Below are positions 1 to 6,772 of a stretch of DNA of 11,513 bases, in pieces. The translations under genes and the position numbers were made by a program. The stretch's first letter is position 1. Each line of letters starts with the position of its first letter. Origin of the DNA: Asaia bogorensis (GTDB lineage Bacteria > Pseudomonadota > Alphaproteobacteria > Acetobacterales > Acetobacteraceae). The stretch is taken from assembly GCA_945871455.1 (NCBI GenBank), contig CAMBXJ010000076.1, positions 1-11,513 of the forward strand, in the 5' to 3' direction. The notes under the pieces were generated by a model. That model was not told where the DNA came from and did not search any database. It was given only the letters and a program-made list of their open reading frames with translations.

Positions 1-1
1 G

Positions 2-841
2 TACGGCCAGGGCAGCTATGGCGGCACGTCCTTCCTGCGCGGCCTGGCGGGTCTACCCGGAATCGTGCCGCTGATCGGCAATGGCGGGCAGGCTTTCCAG
101 CCGATCCATGTCGACGATCTCGCGGAGGCTGTCGCCCGCTGCCTGTCTCCATCGTTCCCGCCCCACCAGACGTTGGAGCCCGTTGGACCCGAAACACTGA
201 CCTTGCGCATGATGACGGAGATGACCCGGGCATGGCTGGATATCCCGCCCGCGCGGTTCCTGGCCGTGCCTCTGCCGCTGGTCCGCCTTGTGGCCCGGGG
301 CGGCGATCTGCTGGGCGCCGGACCGGTGACGACCACCGCTTTGGCGCAATTGGAATACGGCAATGTCGCGGACCCGGCCGGTTTCGCCGCGGCGATCGGG
401 TTCCGCCCTCGCGCGATGTCGCAGGCCTTCCGGGCGGCACCGTCGCACGTCCAGGACCGCTGGCATGCCCGGTTGTATTTCCTTCCCACACTGCTGACAG
501 CCATCCTGGCGCTGTTGTGGATCGGTTCGGGCATCGCCGGCCTGATCAATCCGCCCACCGATGCGCTGACCGTGACATTGGCCGTCGGTGCGCCGCCTGA
601 CGCAGTGCCCTGGATCGTCGGCCTGTTCTGTCTGATCGATATCGGCATCGGCGTGTGGCTGGCGACGGGGCGAGCGGGACGCCTGTGTGGTTGGGTGCAA
701 GGAATAATGGTGGTGGGCTACACGGTCGGGATGACCCTGTTCATTCCCTCTCTGTGGTACGATCCCTACGGCGCCCTGCTGAAAAACCTGCCGACCCTGG
801 GCGCGATCCTGGTGTGGTTGGCGCTATTGGACGATCGGTGA
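2..841 (+). CDS. SDR-type NAD(P)-binding epimerase fused to DoxX-like membrane domain (5'-truncated)
   Basis: The gene begins before the window: the frame is open from base 2 and reads Y-G-Q-G-S-Y-G-G ahead of the GTG at 65, so that GTG is not the real start. About 279 C-terminal residues are visible. Residues 1-150 look like the end of an extended SDR/NmrA-type epimerase, with PIHVDDLA at 34-41, the usual motif in the substrate-binding half. The catalytic YxxxK and Rossmann glycines lie upstream and cannot be checked. From about residue 157 come four hydrophobic segments (LYFLPTLLTAILALLWIGSG onward) resembling the DoxX-like domain often fused to these SDRs. The protein is therefore probably anchored in the inner membrane with a cytosolic oxidoreductase domain; the substrate is unknown. 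The stop lies 4 nt before the DUF2269-type gene, so the two are probably co-transcribed. Family assignment is from sequence memory. Confidence 0.8.
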   Translation, partial: YGQGSYGGTSFLRGLAGLPGIVPLIGNGGQAFQPIHVDDLAEAVARCLSPSFPPHQTLEPVGPETLTLRMMTEMTRAWLDIPPARFLAVPLPLVRLVARGGDLLGAGPVTTTALAQLEYGNVADPAGFAAAIGFRPRAMSQAFRAAPSHVQDRWHARLYFLPTLLTAILALLWIGSGIAGLINPPTDALTVTLAVGAPPDAVPWIVGLFCLIDIGIGVWLATGRAGRLCGWVQGIMVVGYTVGMTLFIPSLWYDPYGALLKNLPTLGAILVWLALLDDR

Positions 842-845
842 GCGG

Positions 846-1316
846 ATGGACCTTCATCTCCTCAAGACCATCCACATTCTTAGCGCCACCGTCCTGTTCG
901 GCACCGGGGTCGGCACCGCCTTCCATATGTGGACCACGCATCTGCGCGGCGACGTGCGCGCCATTGCGGTTGTTGCCCGCAACGTCGTGCTGGCCGACTG
1001 GCTTTTCACGACGACCGCGGGTGTCGTCCAGGCGGTCACCGGCTTCATGTTGGTGCGGGCGGGCGGATATGATCCAACCGCATCCTGGCTGGTGGCGGCC
1101 TATGTCTGTTATGTCATCGCCGGTCTGTGCTGGCTTCCGGTTGTCAGCCTGCAGATCAAGATCGCGCGCTTTGCCTGGGCCGCCGCCGAACAGGACGTGC
1201 CGCTCCCGGACGCCTATCATCACGCCATGCGGGTGTGGTTCCGGCTCGGTTGGCCGGCTTTTCTCGCGCTGCTGGTCGCTTTCTGGCTGATGGTCGCCAA
1301 ACCCGAACTCTGGTAG
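846..1316 (+). CDS. DUF2269-family integral membrane protein
   Basis: A 156-residue hydrophobic protein with four predicted membrane helices (about residues 5-25, 48-70, 82-102 and 133-152) and no signal peptide. The opening MDLHLLKTIHILSATVLFGTG, with its small-residue-rich first helix and early histidines (H4, H10), fits the DUF2269 family of predicted integral membrane proteins. The biochemical role of that family is unknown. The ATG is 4 nt after the stop of the SDR/DoxX-like gene with only a weak purine-rich site (GAGCGG) across the junction, so translational coupling is likely. The tight pairing suggests both proteins act together at the membrane. A four-helix heme- or quinone-related role is conceivable but is not shown by the sequence. 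Confidence 0.75.
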   Translation: MDLHLLKTIHILSATVLFGTGVGTAFHMWTTHLRGDVRAIAVVARNVVLADWLFTTTAGVVQAVTGFMLVRAGGYDPTASWLVAAYVCYVIAGLCWLPVVSLQIKIARFAWAAAEQDVPLPDAYHHAMRVWFRLGWPAFLALLVAFWLMVAKPELW

Positions 1317-1358
1317 GTCGGTCGCAACAATAATCACGTCGTTCAAGGAAATCGGGCC

Positions 1359-2333
1359 ATGCGCCGTACGTTGATAGGGTTCCTGCTGCTGGCTTTGACC
1401 GCGACGATATGGCCAGACGCCGGGGTCGCGCAGACCTGGCCAAGCCGGACCGTGCGCCTGGTTGTACCCTATCCGCCCGGTGGCCCAACCGATCTGGTCG
1501 GGCGCACCTTTGCCGCCAAGCTCAGCGAGATATGGGGCCAGTCGGTGGTGATCGAAAACCGCCCGGGCGCCAACGGCAACATCGCATCGCAGTTGATCGC
1601 CCGGTCCGCCCCCGACGGATCGACTTTCATGCTGCATTCGTCGTCCATGGTCGTCAACGCCATTATGTACAAGGCGCCTGGCTATGATCCTTTCGTGGAT
1701 TTCACGCCGATCTCCCAGGTGTTCGATTACAAACTGATCGTCGTGGTGCACCCGTCGGTGCCGGTCACCAGCTTGAAGGAACTGGTGGACCTGGCGAAGG
1801 CAAAGCCGGGATTTATCACCTATGCCTCGGCCGGGGGGGCTGGCGCGCCGACGCATCTGTCGGTCGAGATGTTCAAGCAGCGCGCCGGGATCGACCTGGT
1901 GCACGTGCCCTACCAGGGAGGCGCGCCGTCGACCAACGACCTGCTCGCCGGCCATGTGATGATGATGTTCAACAACCCGCTCGGCTCGCTGCAATACATC
2001 AAAACCGGCCAATTGCGGGGCCTGGCGGTCACCGGGTTGGAACGGAACCCGCTGGCGCCTGATTTGCCGACGGTGGCCGAACTCGGATATCCGGGCTTCG
2101 ATGTTGGGACGTGGTTCGCCATCTGGGGGCCGGCCGGGCTGCCGCCGGAGATCGTCAGGACCGCCAGCGAGGGGATCATGCGCGTCGCTCGCATGCCGGA
2201 CGTCGACGACCGCCTGCGCACCAATGGCCTGAACTCCATCGGCGGCACGCCGGCGGCCTTGGCCACGGTCATGCGGGTCGATCATGAGCGGTGGGGCAAG
2301 GTGATGCGGGAAGCGAAGATCAGCATCGACTGA
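1359..2333 (+). CDS. Tripartite tricarboxylate transporter substrate-binding protein (Bug/TctC family)
   Basis: A 324-residue protein of normal family length. Residues 1-24 form a Sec signal peptide: two arginines, a hydrophobic core LIGFLLLALTATI, and a likely cleavage after GVA before QTWPSR. The mature N-terminus carries the family hallmark VPYPPGGPTDLVGR (about 36-49), where backbone and side chains bind a ligand carboxylate. It is followed by the second typical block VIENRPGANGNIA. The protein should bind a small carboxylate or related solute in the periplasm for a TctAB-type permease. No tctA or tctB is visible nearby, as is common for the expanded Bug families of Burkholderiales and Acetobacteraceae. 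The ATG is supported by AAGGA at 1345-1349, 9 nt upstream. It lies 42 nt behind the DUF2269-type gene and could share its transcript. The ligand cannot be deduced. Confidence 0.9.
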   Translation: MRRTLIGFLLLALTATIWPDAGVAQTWPSRTVRLVVPYPPGGPTDLVGRTFAAKLSEIWGQSVVIENRPGANGNIASQLIARSAPDGSTFMLHSSSMVVNAIMYKAPGYDPFVDFTPISQVFDYKLIVVVHPSVPVTSLKELVDLAKAKPGFITYASAGGAGAPTHLSVEMFKQRAGIDLVHVPYQGGAPSTNDLLAGHVMMMFNNPLGSLQYIKTGQLRGLAVTGLERNPLAPDLPTVAELGYPGFDVGTWFAIWGPAGLPPEIVRTASEGIMRVARMPDVDDRLRTNGLNSIGGTPAALATVMRVDHERWGKVMREAKISID

Positions 2334-2354
2334 CCCGCCGCCCGCCGCCCGCCA
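2334..2354. repeat. Three tandem copies of a 7-bp unit (CCCGCCG)
   Basis: Directly after the stop of the binding-protein gene the unit CCCGCCG occurs three times; the last copy ends in A instead of G. It is non-coding and probably replication slippage in GC-rich DNA. No function is inferred. Confidence 0.5.
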
Positions 2355-2360
2355 CCCACC

Positions 2361-2375
2361 GACCGCGGCGCGGTC
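2361..2375. terminator. Small hairpin between convergent genes, possible weak bidirectional terminator
   Basis: GACCGC and GCGGTC form a 6-bp perfect stem around the loop GGC, in the 127-nt gap between the convergent binding-protein gene and the minus-strand TPR-like gene. No T-run follows on either side, so it is not a classical intrinsic terminator. The position between converging genes is the main argument. The rest of the gap shows nothing I can name. Confidence 0.3.
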
Positions 2376-2460
2376 TCGCCGTGATGGCGCCTGCGGACGG
2401 TTGGATCGGTTTGGGTCCGGGTCGGAGGCGGTGCGGCAGGGTTGATCGGAAGCGGATGGG

Positions 2461-3591
2461 TCAGAAGTTGCGGGTGAAGCCACCCTTGATCGGATCCACG
2501 CGCAGGAACGTATGCGCCAGGCTCGGGAAGCGCTTGTCGGCCCCACGCGTGCTTTCGGCCATCAGTTTGTGCTGCGCGGCTTCCGCTGTTCTGCCTTGCG
2601 TGGTCAGGAGCGCGGCGAGATAGGCATGGGCTTCCTGGTCGTCGAACGCGTGGTCGATGGCCCCCCGCAGCATCCGTTCCGCTTCGGCGGCCTGGCCGTT
2701 GGACCACAGCACCAAGCCATGCAGGACCATGACGCGGCCGAGGAGGCCCGCCGCCCGGACGGACCGCAATTTCGCGCTGCCTTCCCGGAACAGCCGATCG
2801 GCCTCGGCGTGCTGTCGGTCGGCGACCGCGAAGAACGCCTGGTTAAGCTCCATCAACCCGTAAGCAGCCGGTTCGGCGCCAGGTACGATCGCGCCCAGGG
2901 CAAATTGTTGGCTCGCTTCCGCCTTGTCGCCTTCCACCATCGCCATCAGCGCCAGCAGATTGCGCAGCAGCACGATTTCCGTCGCACCGGCCATACTGGC
3001 GTCCCAGGGTTGCGTCAGTCCGACCTGTGCGGTGGCCTTGCCGCGGGCGAGGGCGGTGGGATTGCCGTTCTGGGCGTTGGCGAAATCGGTGTTGGCCACG
3101 CGGAATGGCGCGACGATTTCGGTGGCACGCCGAGCGGCGGTTTCGATGAGGGTGCTGGCGTTGCCGTCGGGTTGGCTGAACACCATGGTGGTGGGGATAT
3201 CGGGTGGGTTGTTGACCACCATGTACATGAGCAGACCCGGGCCTTTGCCGTCCTCCACAATCGCACCGGCGACATTGACGGCGTCATCGCGGACCATCGC
3301 CTGGACGGAATAGACGACATCCTGAAGGTTCAGCGGCTTTGCCAAAGCCATTGGCAGGCTGGGGGCGGAACCGGTCTGGATGGCGGGTGTGGCCAGCAGG
3401 GACGGCACGCGGCTGTAGCTGGCAACGCTGACCGCGAACATTTTTTCGGCGACGGGCTGGGTAATGCCGGCGGCTTCCACCGATTTCGGAACCGAAAGCG
3501 TGGCGTAGAGGGAGTCGCCAAACAGAGCGGCGTTGCTGACGATCAGCCCCAGAAAAAGGCTCGCGACGGTGAGCAGCGTCGTAACATCCAT
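2461..3591 (-). CDS. Membrane-anchored hypothetical protein with TPR-like C-terminal repeats
   Basis: I do not recognise a named family. The 376-residue product starts with one hydrophobic segment (about residues 5-24, [20 protein letters not shown]) that looks like an uncleaved anchor, suggesting a membrane-tethered protein. Residues about 40-190 form an alanine/valine-rich domain of unknown type. From about 195 to 360 there are helix pairs with TPR-like alanine spacing (for example [20 protein letters not shown] and [20 protein letters not shown]), which usually mediate protein contacts. The frame stays open upstream to a TTG at 3684, but that extension is polar and unremarkable, while the ATG at 3591 directly precedes the hydrophobic segment and has a weak GGGGGA site 4 nt upstream. 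I therefore chose 3591. It is transcribed divergently from rpsB and has no operon partner in the window. Confidence 0.75.
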   Translation of the reverse strand: MDVTTLLTVASLFLGLIVSNAALFGDSLYATLSVPKSVEAAGITQPVAEKMFAVSVASYSRVPSLLATPAIQTGSAPSLPMALAKPLNLQDVVYSVQAMVRDDAVNVAGAIVEDGKGPGLLMYMVVNNPPDIPTTMVFSQPDGNASTLIETAARRATEIVAPFRVANTDFANAQNGNPTALARGKATAQVGLTQPWDASMAGATEIVLLRNLLALMAMVEGDKAEASQQFALGAIVPGAEPAAYGLMELNQAFFAVADRQHAEADRLFREGSAKLRSVRAAGLLGRVMVLHGLVLWSNGQAAEAERMLRGAIDHAFDDQEAHAYLAALLTTQGRTAEAAQHKLMAESTRGADKRFPSLAHTFLRVDPIKGGFTRNF

Positions 3592-3599
3592 GGAATCCC

Positions 3600-3611
3600 C
3601 CAACGCGTTGG
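3600..3611. promoter_or_regulatory. Perfect 12-bp palindrome CCAACGCGTTGG, possible operator
   Basis: The palindrome CCAACGCGTTGG lies immediately upstream of the ATG at 3591 on the minus strand and overlaps its weak ribosome binding site. Its location between the candidate minus-strand promoter and the start codon would suit repressor binding or a short mRNA hairpin. A 12-bp perfect palindrome can also occur by chance, and no regulator gene is adjacent. Confidence 0.3.
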
Positions 3612-3620
3612 TTGCTTTGA

Positions 3621-3648
3621 GACTTATCACGGTCTTGGTCCTGGACAA
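3621..3648 (-). promoter_or_regulatory. Candidate sigma-70-type promoter for the TPR-like gene
   Basis: Read on the minus strand, TTGTCC (3648-3643) is followed after 16 nt by TAAGTC (3626-3621), about 30 nt before the ATG at 3591. The match to the -35/-10 consensus is only partial, so this is a weak proposal resting mainly on position. Confidence 0.25.
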
Positions 3649-3773
3649 AGCAAAGCCGACCCTACGCTCCGGCGTCCGATTCAACTGATTTGGGCTGGGC
3701 GTGGGGGGCGATCATGGGGGCATCGCGGGTGGTCACAGGTTGTGTCGGTGGCCCCGGGCCGGCAAAGCGTCAC

Positions 3774-3802
3774 TTGCAACGGCGCGACGTATCCGCCATA
3801 TC
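3774..3802 (+). promoter_or_regulatory. Candidate rpsB promoter
   Basis: TTGCAA at 3774-3779 is separated by 17 nt from CATATC at 3797-3802. The -35 hexamer is a fair match and the -10 hexamer a weak one. It is the best-spaced pair I see in the region and would give a leader of about 150 nt. Ribosomal protein operons normally have strong promoters, so a better site may have been missed. Confidence 0.3.
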
Positions 3803-3942
3803 CCGCCCGCCAATGCTCCGGCGAAAGCTGGGGTGCGGGTAATTCGCACGCGGGGTGCCTTTCCCGTTCCCTGGCTTTGCCCATGGACCGGGTCCGGTGT
3901 CGATCTCGGCAAAACGCCCCGCGGAGGTATAACCGGACGACA

Positions 3943-3950
3943 GAAAGGAG
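3943..3950 (+). promoter_or_regulatory. Shine-Dalgarno site of rpsB
   Basis: GAAAGGAG ends 7 nt before the ATG at 3958. It fixes the rpsB start within a reading frame that stays open for more than 1.4 kb further upstream, where it only runs antisense to the TPR-like gene. Confidence 0.8.
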
Positions 3951-3957
3951 CACGCCG

Positions 3958-4785
3958 ATGGCGATGCCCGACTTCACCATGCGCCAGTTGCTTGAGGCCG
4001 GCGTTCACTTTGGTCACCATACCCGCCGCTGGAATCCGCGCATGGCGCCGTTCCTGTACGGCATCCGAAATCAGGTCCATATCATCGACCTGCAGCAGAC
4101 CGTGCCGATGCTCGATCGCGCGCTGCGGGCCGTTCGCGACGTGACCGCTGCCGGCGGACGCGTGCTGTTCGTTGGCACCAAGCGCGCCGCGGCCGAACAT
4201 GTGGCCGACGCAGCCCGCCGCTGCGGACAGTACTACATCAACCACCGCTGGCTCGGCGGCACCTTGACCAACTGGAAGACCATCACCGGATCGATCAAGC
4301 GTCTGCGCCAGATCGAGGAACTTCTGGCTGGCGATACCGGCGGTCTGACGAAGAAGGAAGTGCTGGATATCACGCGCGATCGCGACAAGCTGGAACGCGC
4401 GCTGGGCGGCATCAAGGAGATGGGCGGCCTGCCGGACATCCTGTTCATCATCGACACGAACAAGGAGAAGCTGGCGGTCGAGGAAGCCACCAAGCTGCAT
4501 ATCCCCGTCGTGGCGGTGCTGGACAGCAACTCCGACCCCACCGGGGTGACCTTCCCGATTCCCGGGAACGACGACGCGATCCGCGCGATCACGATGTATT
4601 GCGATCTGGTCGCGGGCGCCGTGCTGGACGGCATCAGTGCCGAAATGGCGGCTTCGGGCGCCGATATCGGTGCGGCGGAAGACCTGCCGATGGAGGCGAT
4701 GCCAGAGGTGATGCCCGAGGTGATGCCCGAGGTGATGCCCGAAGCGATCGTCGAGCCGGGCATCGAACAAGCCGCTACCGCCTGA
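3958..4785 (+). CDS. rpsB: 30S ribosomal protein S2
   Basis: A 275-residue S2, the late-assembling small-subunit protein that contacts S1 and lies near the mRNA exit side. The family signature [19 protein letters not shown] sits at residues 11-29, followed by IYGIRN-like [26 protein letters not shown] and [23 protein letters not shown] and the [12 protein letters not shown] segment complete the fold. The start is the ATG behind GAAAGGAG, giving [10 protein letters not shown], a normal S2 N-terminus. The C-terminal tail after about residue 230 is acidic and variable, and contains four near-identical units MPEV/MPEA at residues 248-263 encoded by a 12-bp tandem repeat. The stop is 20 nt before tsf, the conserved rpsB-tsf pairing, so the two are surely co-transcribed. 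Confidence 0.98.
   Translation: MAMPDFTMRQLLEAGVHFGHHTRRWNPRMAPFLYGIRNQVHIIDLQQTVPMLDRALRAVRDVTAAGGRVLFVGTKRAAAEHVADAARRCGQYYINHRWLGGTLTNWKTITGSIKRLRQIEELLAGDTGGLTKKEVLDITRDRDKLERALGGIKEMGGLPDILFIIDTNKEKLAVEEATKLHIPVVAVLDSNSDPTGVTFPIPGNDDAIRAITMYCDLVAGAVLDGISAEMAASGADIGAAEDLPMEAMPEVMPEVMPEVMPEAIVEPGIEQAATA
4699..4746 (+). repeat. 12-bp in-frame tandem repeat in the rpsB 3' end
   Basis: Four consecutive 12-bp units ATGCC(A/C)GAGGTG, the last diverged to ATGCCCGAAGCG, encode [16 protein letters not shown]. The middle two units are identical at DNA level, which points to recent duplication by slippage. The repeat lies in the acidic S2 tail outside the conserved ribosome-binding fold. Confidence 0.9.
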
Positions 4786-4805
4786 ACGAAAGCTGGAGAA
4801 CAGAC

Positions 4806-5714
4806 ATGGCCGCGATCACCGCCGCCCTGGTGAAAGACCTGCGCGACAAGACCGGCGCGGGTATGATGGACTGCAAGAAGGCGCTGACCGAAACCGATGG
4901 CGACCTGGAAGTCGCGATCGATTGGTTGCGCACGAAGGGCCTCGCCGCCGCGGCGAAGAAGTCCGGTCGCGTGGCCGCGGAAGGCCTGGTCGCGGTGGCA
5001 TCCGGTCCGGGCAAGGCCGCGGTTGTGGAGGTAAATGCCGAAACCGACTTCGTTGCCCGCAATGAGACGTTCCAGGCCTATGTCCAGACGGTCGCGAAGA
5101 TCGCCCTGGACGTTGGCGAGGACATGGAGACGTTGAAGGCCGCGGCGTTCCCCGATACCGGCCGTACAGTGGCGGAAGAACTGACGCATCTGGTCGCGAC
5201 GATCGGGGAGAACATGAATCTCCGCCGGGTCCGCGTGCTGAGCGTGCCGGAGGGCACGGTCGCGACCTATATGCATAACGCGTTGAAGCCCGGCGTCGGC
5301 AAGATCGGCGTTTTGGCGGCGCTCGAAGGACCGGGCGAAATCGCGGTGCTGGAGACCTTGGGTCGTCAGGTCGGCATGCATGTGGCGGCGACCCGGCCGG
5401 ATGCGCTGGATGTCGATGCGGTCGATCCCGCGGCGTTGGAGCGTGAAAAGGCCGTGCTGTCCGAGCAGGCGCGGGCGTCCGGCAAGCCCGAGAACATCAT
5501 CGAGAAGATGGTCGAGGGCCGGATCCGCAAGTACTACGAGGAAGTGGTGCTGTTGGAACAGGTCTGGGTGCATGACGGTGAAACCCGCGTGCGCGCCGTG
5601 GCGAAGAAGGCCGGTGTCAAGCTGACCGGGTTCGTGCGGTTCCAGTTGGGTGAGGGCATCGAGAAGCCGAAGGAAGACTTTGCCGCGGAAGTGGCGGCCA
5701 CGGCTGGGGTTTGA
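4806..5714 (+). CDS. tsf: Elongation factor Ts
   Basis: A 302-residue EF-Ts, the nucleotide exchange factor that releases GDP from EF-Tu in the cytosol. Residues 1-50 form the UBA-like N-terminal domain that binds EF-Tu, with the signature [16 protein letters not shown] at 12-27. TDFVAR at 80-85 is the second hallmark; in E. coli the equivalent Asp-Phe pair inserts into EF-Tu to disturb the Mg2+ site. The rest covers the core subdomains and coiled-coil region, so length and order are normal. The ATG has GGAG at 4795-4798, 7 nt upstream. The reading frame is open further upstream inside rpsB, but that part is out-of-frame overlap. It follows rpsB by 20 nt; a GC-rich hairpin starts 6 nt after its stop. 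Confidence 0.98.
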   Translation: MAAITAALVKDLRDKTGAGMMDCKKALTETDGDLEVAIDWLRTKGLAAAAKKSGRVAAEGLVAVASGPGKAAVVEVNAETDFVARNETFQAYVQTVAKIALDVGEDMETLKAAAFPDTGRTVAEELTHLVATIGENMNLRRVRVLSVPEGTVATYMHNALKPGVGKIGVLAALEGPGEIAVLETLGRQVGMHVAATRPDALDVDAVDPAALEREKAVLSEQARASGKPENIIEKMVEGRIRKYYEEVVLLEQVWVHDGETRVRAVAKKAGVKLTGFVRFQLGEGIEKPKEDFAAEVAATAGV

Positions 5715-5719
5715 AGGGG

Positions 5720-5735
5720 CGGGGCTTCGGCCCCG
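5720..5735 (+). terminator. UUCG-capped GC hairpin directly after tsf
   Basis: CGGGGC and GCCCCG form a 6-bp stem closed by the stable tetraloop TTCG, starting 6 nt past the tsf stop. No T-run follows, so it would act as an imperfect terminator or as a 3' block protecting the rpsB-tsf mRNA from exonucleases. It is also the outermost hairpin of the large inverted repeat. Confidence 0.45.
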
Positions 5736-5952
5736 TAACTCCGACCAGGGGCGCTGCCCCTGGACCCCGCCAAGGGCGACGGCCCTTGGAACCCGGACCA
5801 TGGTCATTTGAATTCCTGGGGCCTACCGGGACGGTGAAAGCTCCGGGCAGGCCCCAGGAATTCAAATGACAAAGGAATCGCATTCCAAAGGCCGCTCCTT
5901 TGGCGGGGATCCAAGGGGCAGAGCCCCTTGGTGGGGTTCCGGGGCGAAGCCC
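5721..5952. repeat. Large composite inverted repeat filling the tsf-pyrH gap
   Basis: The 104-nt left arm (5721-5824) and the reverse complement of the 104-nt right arm (5849-5952) align along their whole length with small indels. They are perfect over the innermost 22 bp and roughly 75-80% alike by eye outside it. Each arm also folds on itself. Left arm: CCAGGGGC/GCCCCTGG (5745-5763) and CCAAGGGC/GCCCTTGG (5770-5789). Right arm: CCAAAGG/CCTTTGG (5885-5903) and CCAAGGGGC/GCCCCTTGG (5911-5931). Hairpin stems differ in sequence between the arms but keep pairing. This is typical of a mobile palindromic intergenic repeat (REP/MITE-like). No coding capacity is seen. Confidence 0.85.
5803..5870. 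repeat. Perfect 22-bp inverted repeat core with 24-nt loop
   Basis: The segment 5803-5824, beginning GTCATTTGAATTCC and ending GGGGCCT, is exactly the reverse complement of 5849-5870. The spacer 5825-5848 is 24 nt. The arms are perfect while the flanking arms have drifted, so the core is either recent or under selection. In RNA this forms a 22-bp duplex, a plausible RNase III substrate. Confidence 0.95.
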
Positions 5953-5967
5953 TGCCCTCTCGCAACC

Positions 5968-5996
5968 TTGTCCCTCCCGGGCGGGACCTTTAGGGT
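5968..5996 (+). promoter_or_regulatory. Candidate pyrH promoter downstream of the repeat
   Basis: TTGTCC (5968-5973), a 17-nt spacer and TAGGGT (5991-5996) lie between the inverted repeat and pyrH. The -35 hexamer fits the consensus at four positions and the -10 at three. A local promoter would make sense because the repeat may impede read-through from tsf. Confidence 0.3.
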
Positions 5997-6029
5997 GCCG
6001 CTCGACTCGCATCCGGCTTCGGGAATCCC

Positions 6030-6752
6030 ATGTCACAGCCTCCGGTCTACCAGCGTGTAATGCTGAAATTATCGGGCGAGGCTCTGATGGGCCGGCGCGA
6101 CTACGGGTTGGACACCGAAACCGTCCGTGCCATCGCCGACGACATCCGCGACGTCGTCAACATGGGCGTCCAGGTTTCGGTCGTGATCGGCGGTGGCAAC
6201 ATCTTCCGCGGCGTCTCTGGCGCCGCGTCCGGCATGGACCGTGCCCAGGCCGACTACATGGGTATGCTCGCCACTGTCATGAATGCGCTGGCCATGCAGG
6301 CCGCCCTGGAAAAATCCGGTGTCCCCACGCGGGTCCAATCCGCTATCCCCATGTCCAGCGTCTGCGAGCCCTATATCCGCCGTCGGGCCGAACGCCATAT
6401 GGAAAAGGGCAGGGTGGTGGTATTTGCCGCTGGAACGGGCAATCCGTTCTTCACCACCGATACGGCCGCGGCGCTTCGGGCCGCGGAGATGCACTGCAAC
6501 GCTCTGTTGAAGGGGACGCAGGTGGACGGCGTCTACTCCGCCGATCCGCGCAAAGACTCGCATGCCACCCGTTATGAGCAGTTGACCTATCTCGACGTCC
6601 TGGCCAACGACCTCGGCGTGATGGACGCGGCGGCGATCAGCCTGGCGCGAGAGAACAAGCTACCTATCATCGTATTCAATATCCACGCTCCGGGGGCCTT
6701 TGCGCAGGTAATGCGTGGCGAGGGTCGATTCACCCGGATTATTGAGCAATGA
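6030..6752 (+). CDS. pyrH: UMP kinase (uridylate kinase)
   Basis: A 240-residue bacterial UMP kinase of the amino-acid-kinase fold. It phosphorylates UMP to UDP with ATP in the cytosol, as a hexamer, and is usually allosterically controlled by GTP and UTP. Visible motifs are KLSGEAL at 13-19 (phosphate binding), [11 protein letters not shown] at 51-61 (nucleotide-binding glycine loop), [17 protein letters not shown] at 135-151 (UMP binding) and the [10 protein letters not shown] block at 167-176. The ATG at 6030 has only a weak GGGA site (6021-6024) 5 nt upstream. The next methionine, at 6060, would remove the first strand, so 6030 is preferred. It follows tsf in the standard order but across the 315-nt repeat region, and precedes frr by 20 nt. 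Confidence 0.97.
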   Translation: MSQPPVYQRVMLKLSGEALMGRRDYGLDTETVRAIADDIRDVVNMGVQVSVVIGGGNIFRGVSGAASGMDRAQADYMGMLATVMNALAMQAALEKSGVPTRVQSAIPMSSVCEPYIRRRAERHMEKGRVVVFAAGTGNPFFTTDTAAALRAAEMHCNALLKGTQVDGVYSADPRKDSHATRYEQLTYLDVLANDLGVMDAAAISLARENKLPIIVFNIHAPGAFAQVMRGEGRFTRIIEQ

Positions 6753-6772
6753 CTTGACCAGGAGGCACGGAC

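Larger units (their letters stand above)
3592..3957. other. Divergent intergenic region upstream of rpsB
   Basis: This 366-nt stretch between the minus-strand TPR-like gene and rpsB contains no convincing gene. It holds candidate promoters in both directions, a 12-bp palindrome near the minus-strand start, and a small hairpin in the rpsB leader (GTGCG at 3833-3837 pairing with CGCAC at 3845-3849). The rpsB leader would be roughly 150 nt if the candidate promoter is right. That is long enough for S2 autoregulation as known for E. coli rpsB-tsf, but I cannot match a known S2-binding fold here. Confidence 0.6.

Noticed and set aside
741..2546. A 601-codon open frame on the minus strand opposite the DUF2269-type and binding-protein genes
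   Set aside because: Same shadow pattern and amino-acid composition. The plus-strand genes have clear family motifs and a signal peptide.
3592..3684. N-terminal extension of the TPR-like protein to a TTG at 3684
   Set aside because: It would place about 31 polar residues before the membrane segment, uses a rare start, and covers the likely promoter. The ATG at 3591 is more natural.
2512..3957. In-frame upstream extension of rpsB by about 480 codons
   Set aside because: It runs antisense to the TPR-like gene, has shadow composition, and the rpsB ATG at 3958 has a strong GAAAGGAG site with a normal S2 N-terminus.
4680..4770. His-rich minus-strand frame opposite the rpsB tail
   Set aside because: The repeated GHHL pattern is simply the complement of the 12-bp rpsB tandem repeat.
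5803..5870. Inverted repeat as an insertion-sequence or integron attachment site
   Set aside because: No transposase or integrase is nearby, no target-site duplication is visible at the core ends, and the long arms continue outside the core. A palindromic intergenic repeat fits better.
5720..5952. CRISPR array
   Set aside because: The units are inverted and hairpin-forming, not regularly spaced direct repeats with unique spacers, and there are no cas genes.
5866..6060. Possible small gene inside the tsf-pyrH gap
   Set aside because: The frame lies in the right arm of the inverted repeat, has no ribosome binding site, and runs into pyrH in another frame. It is repeat-derived.
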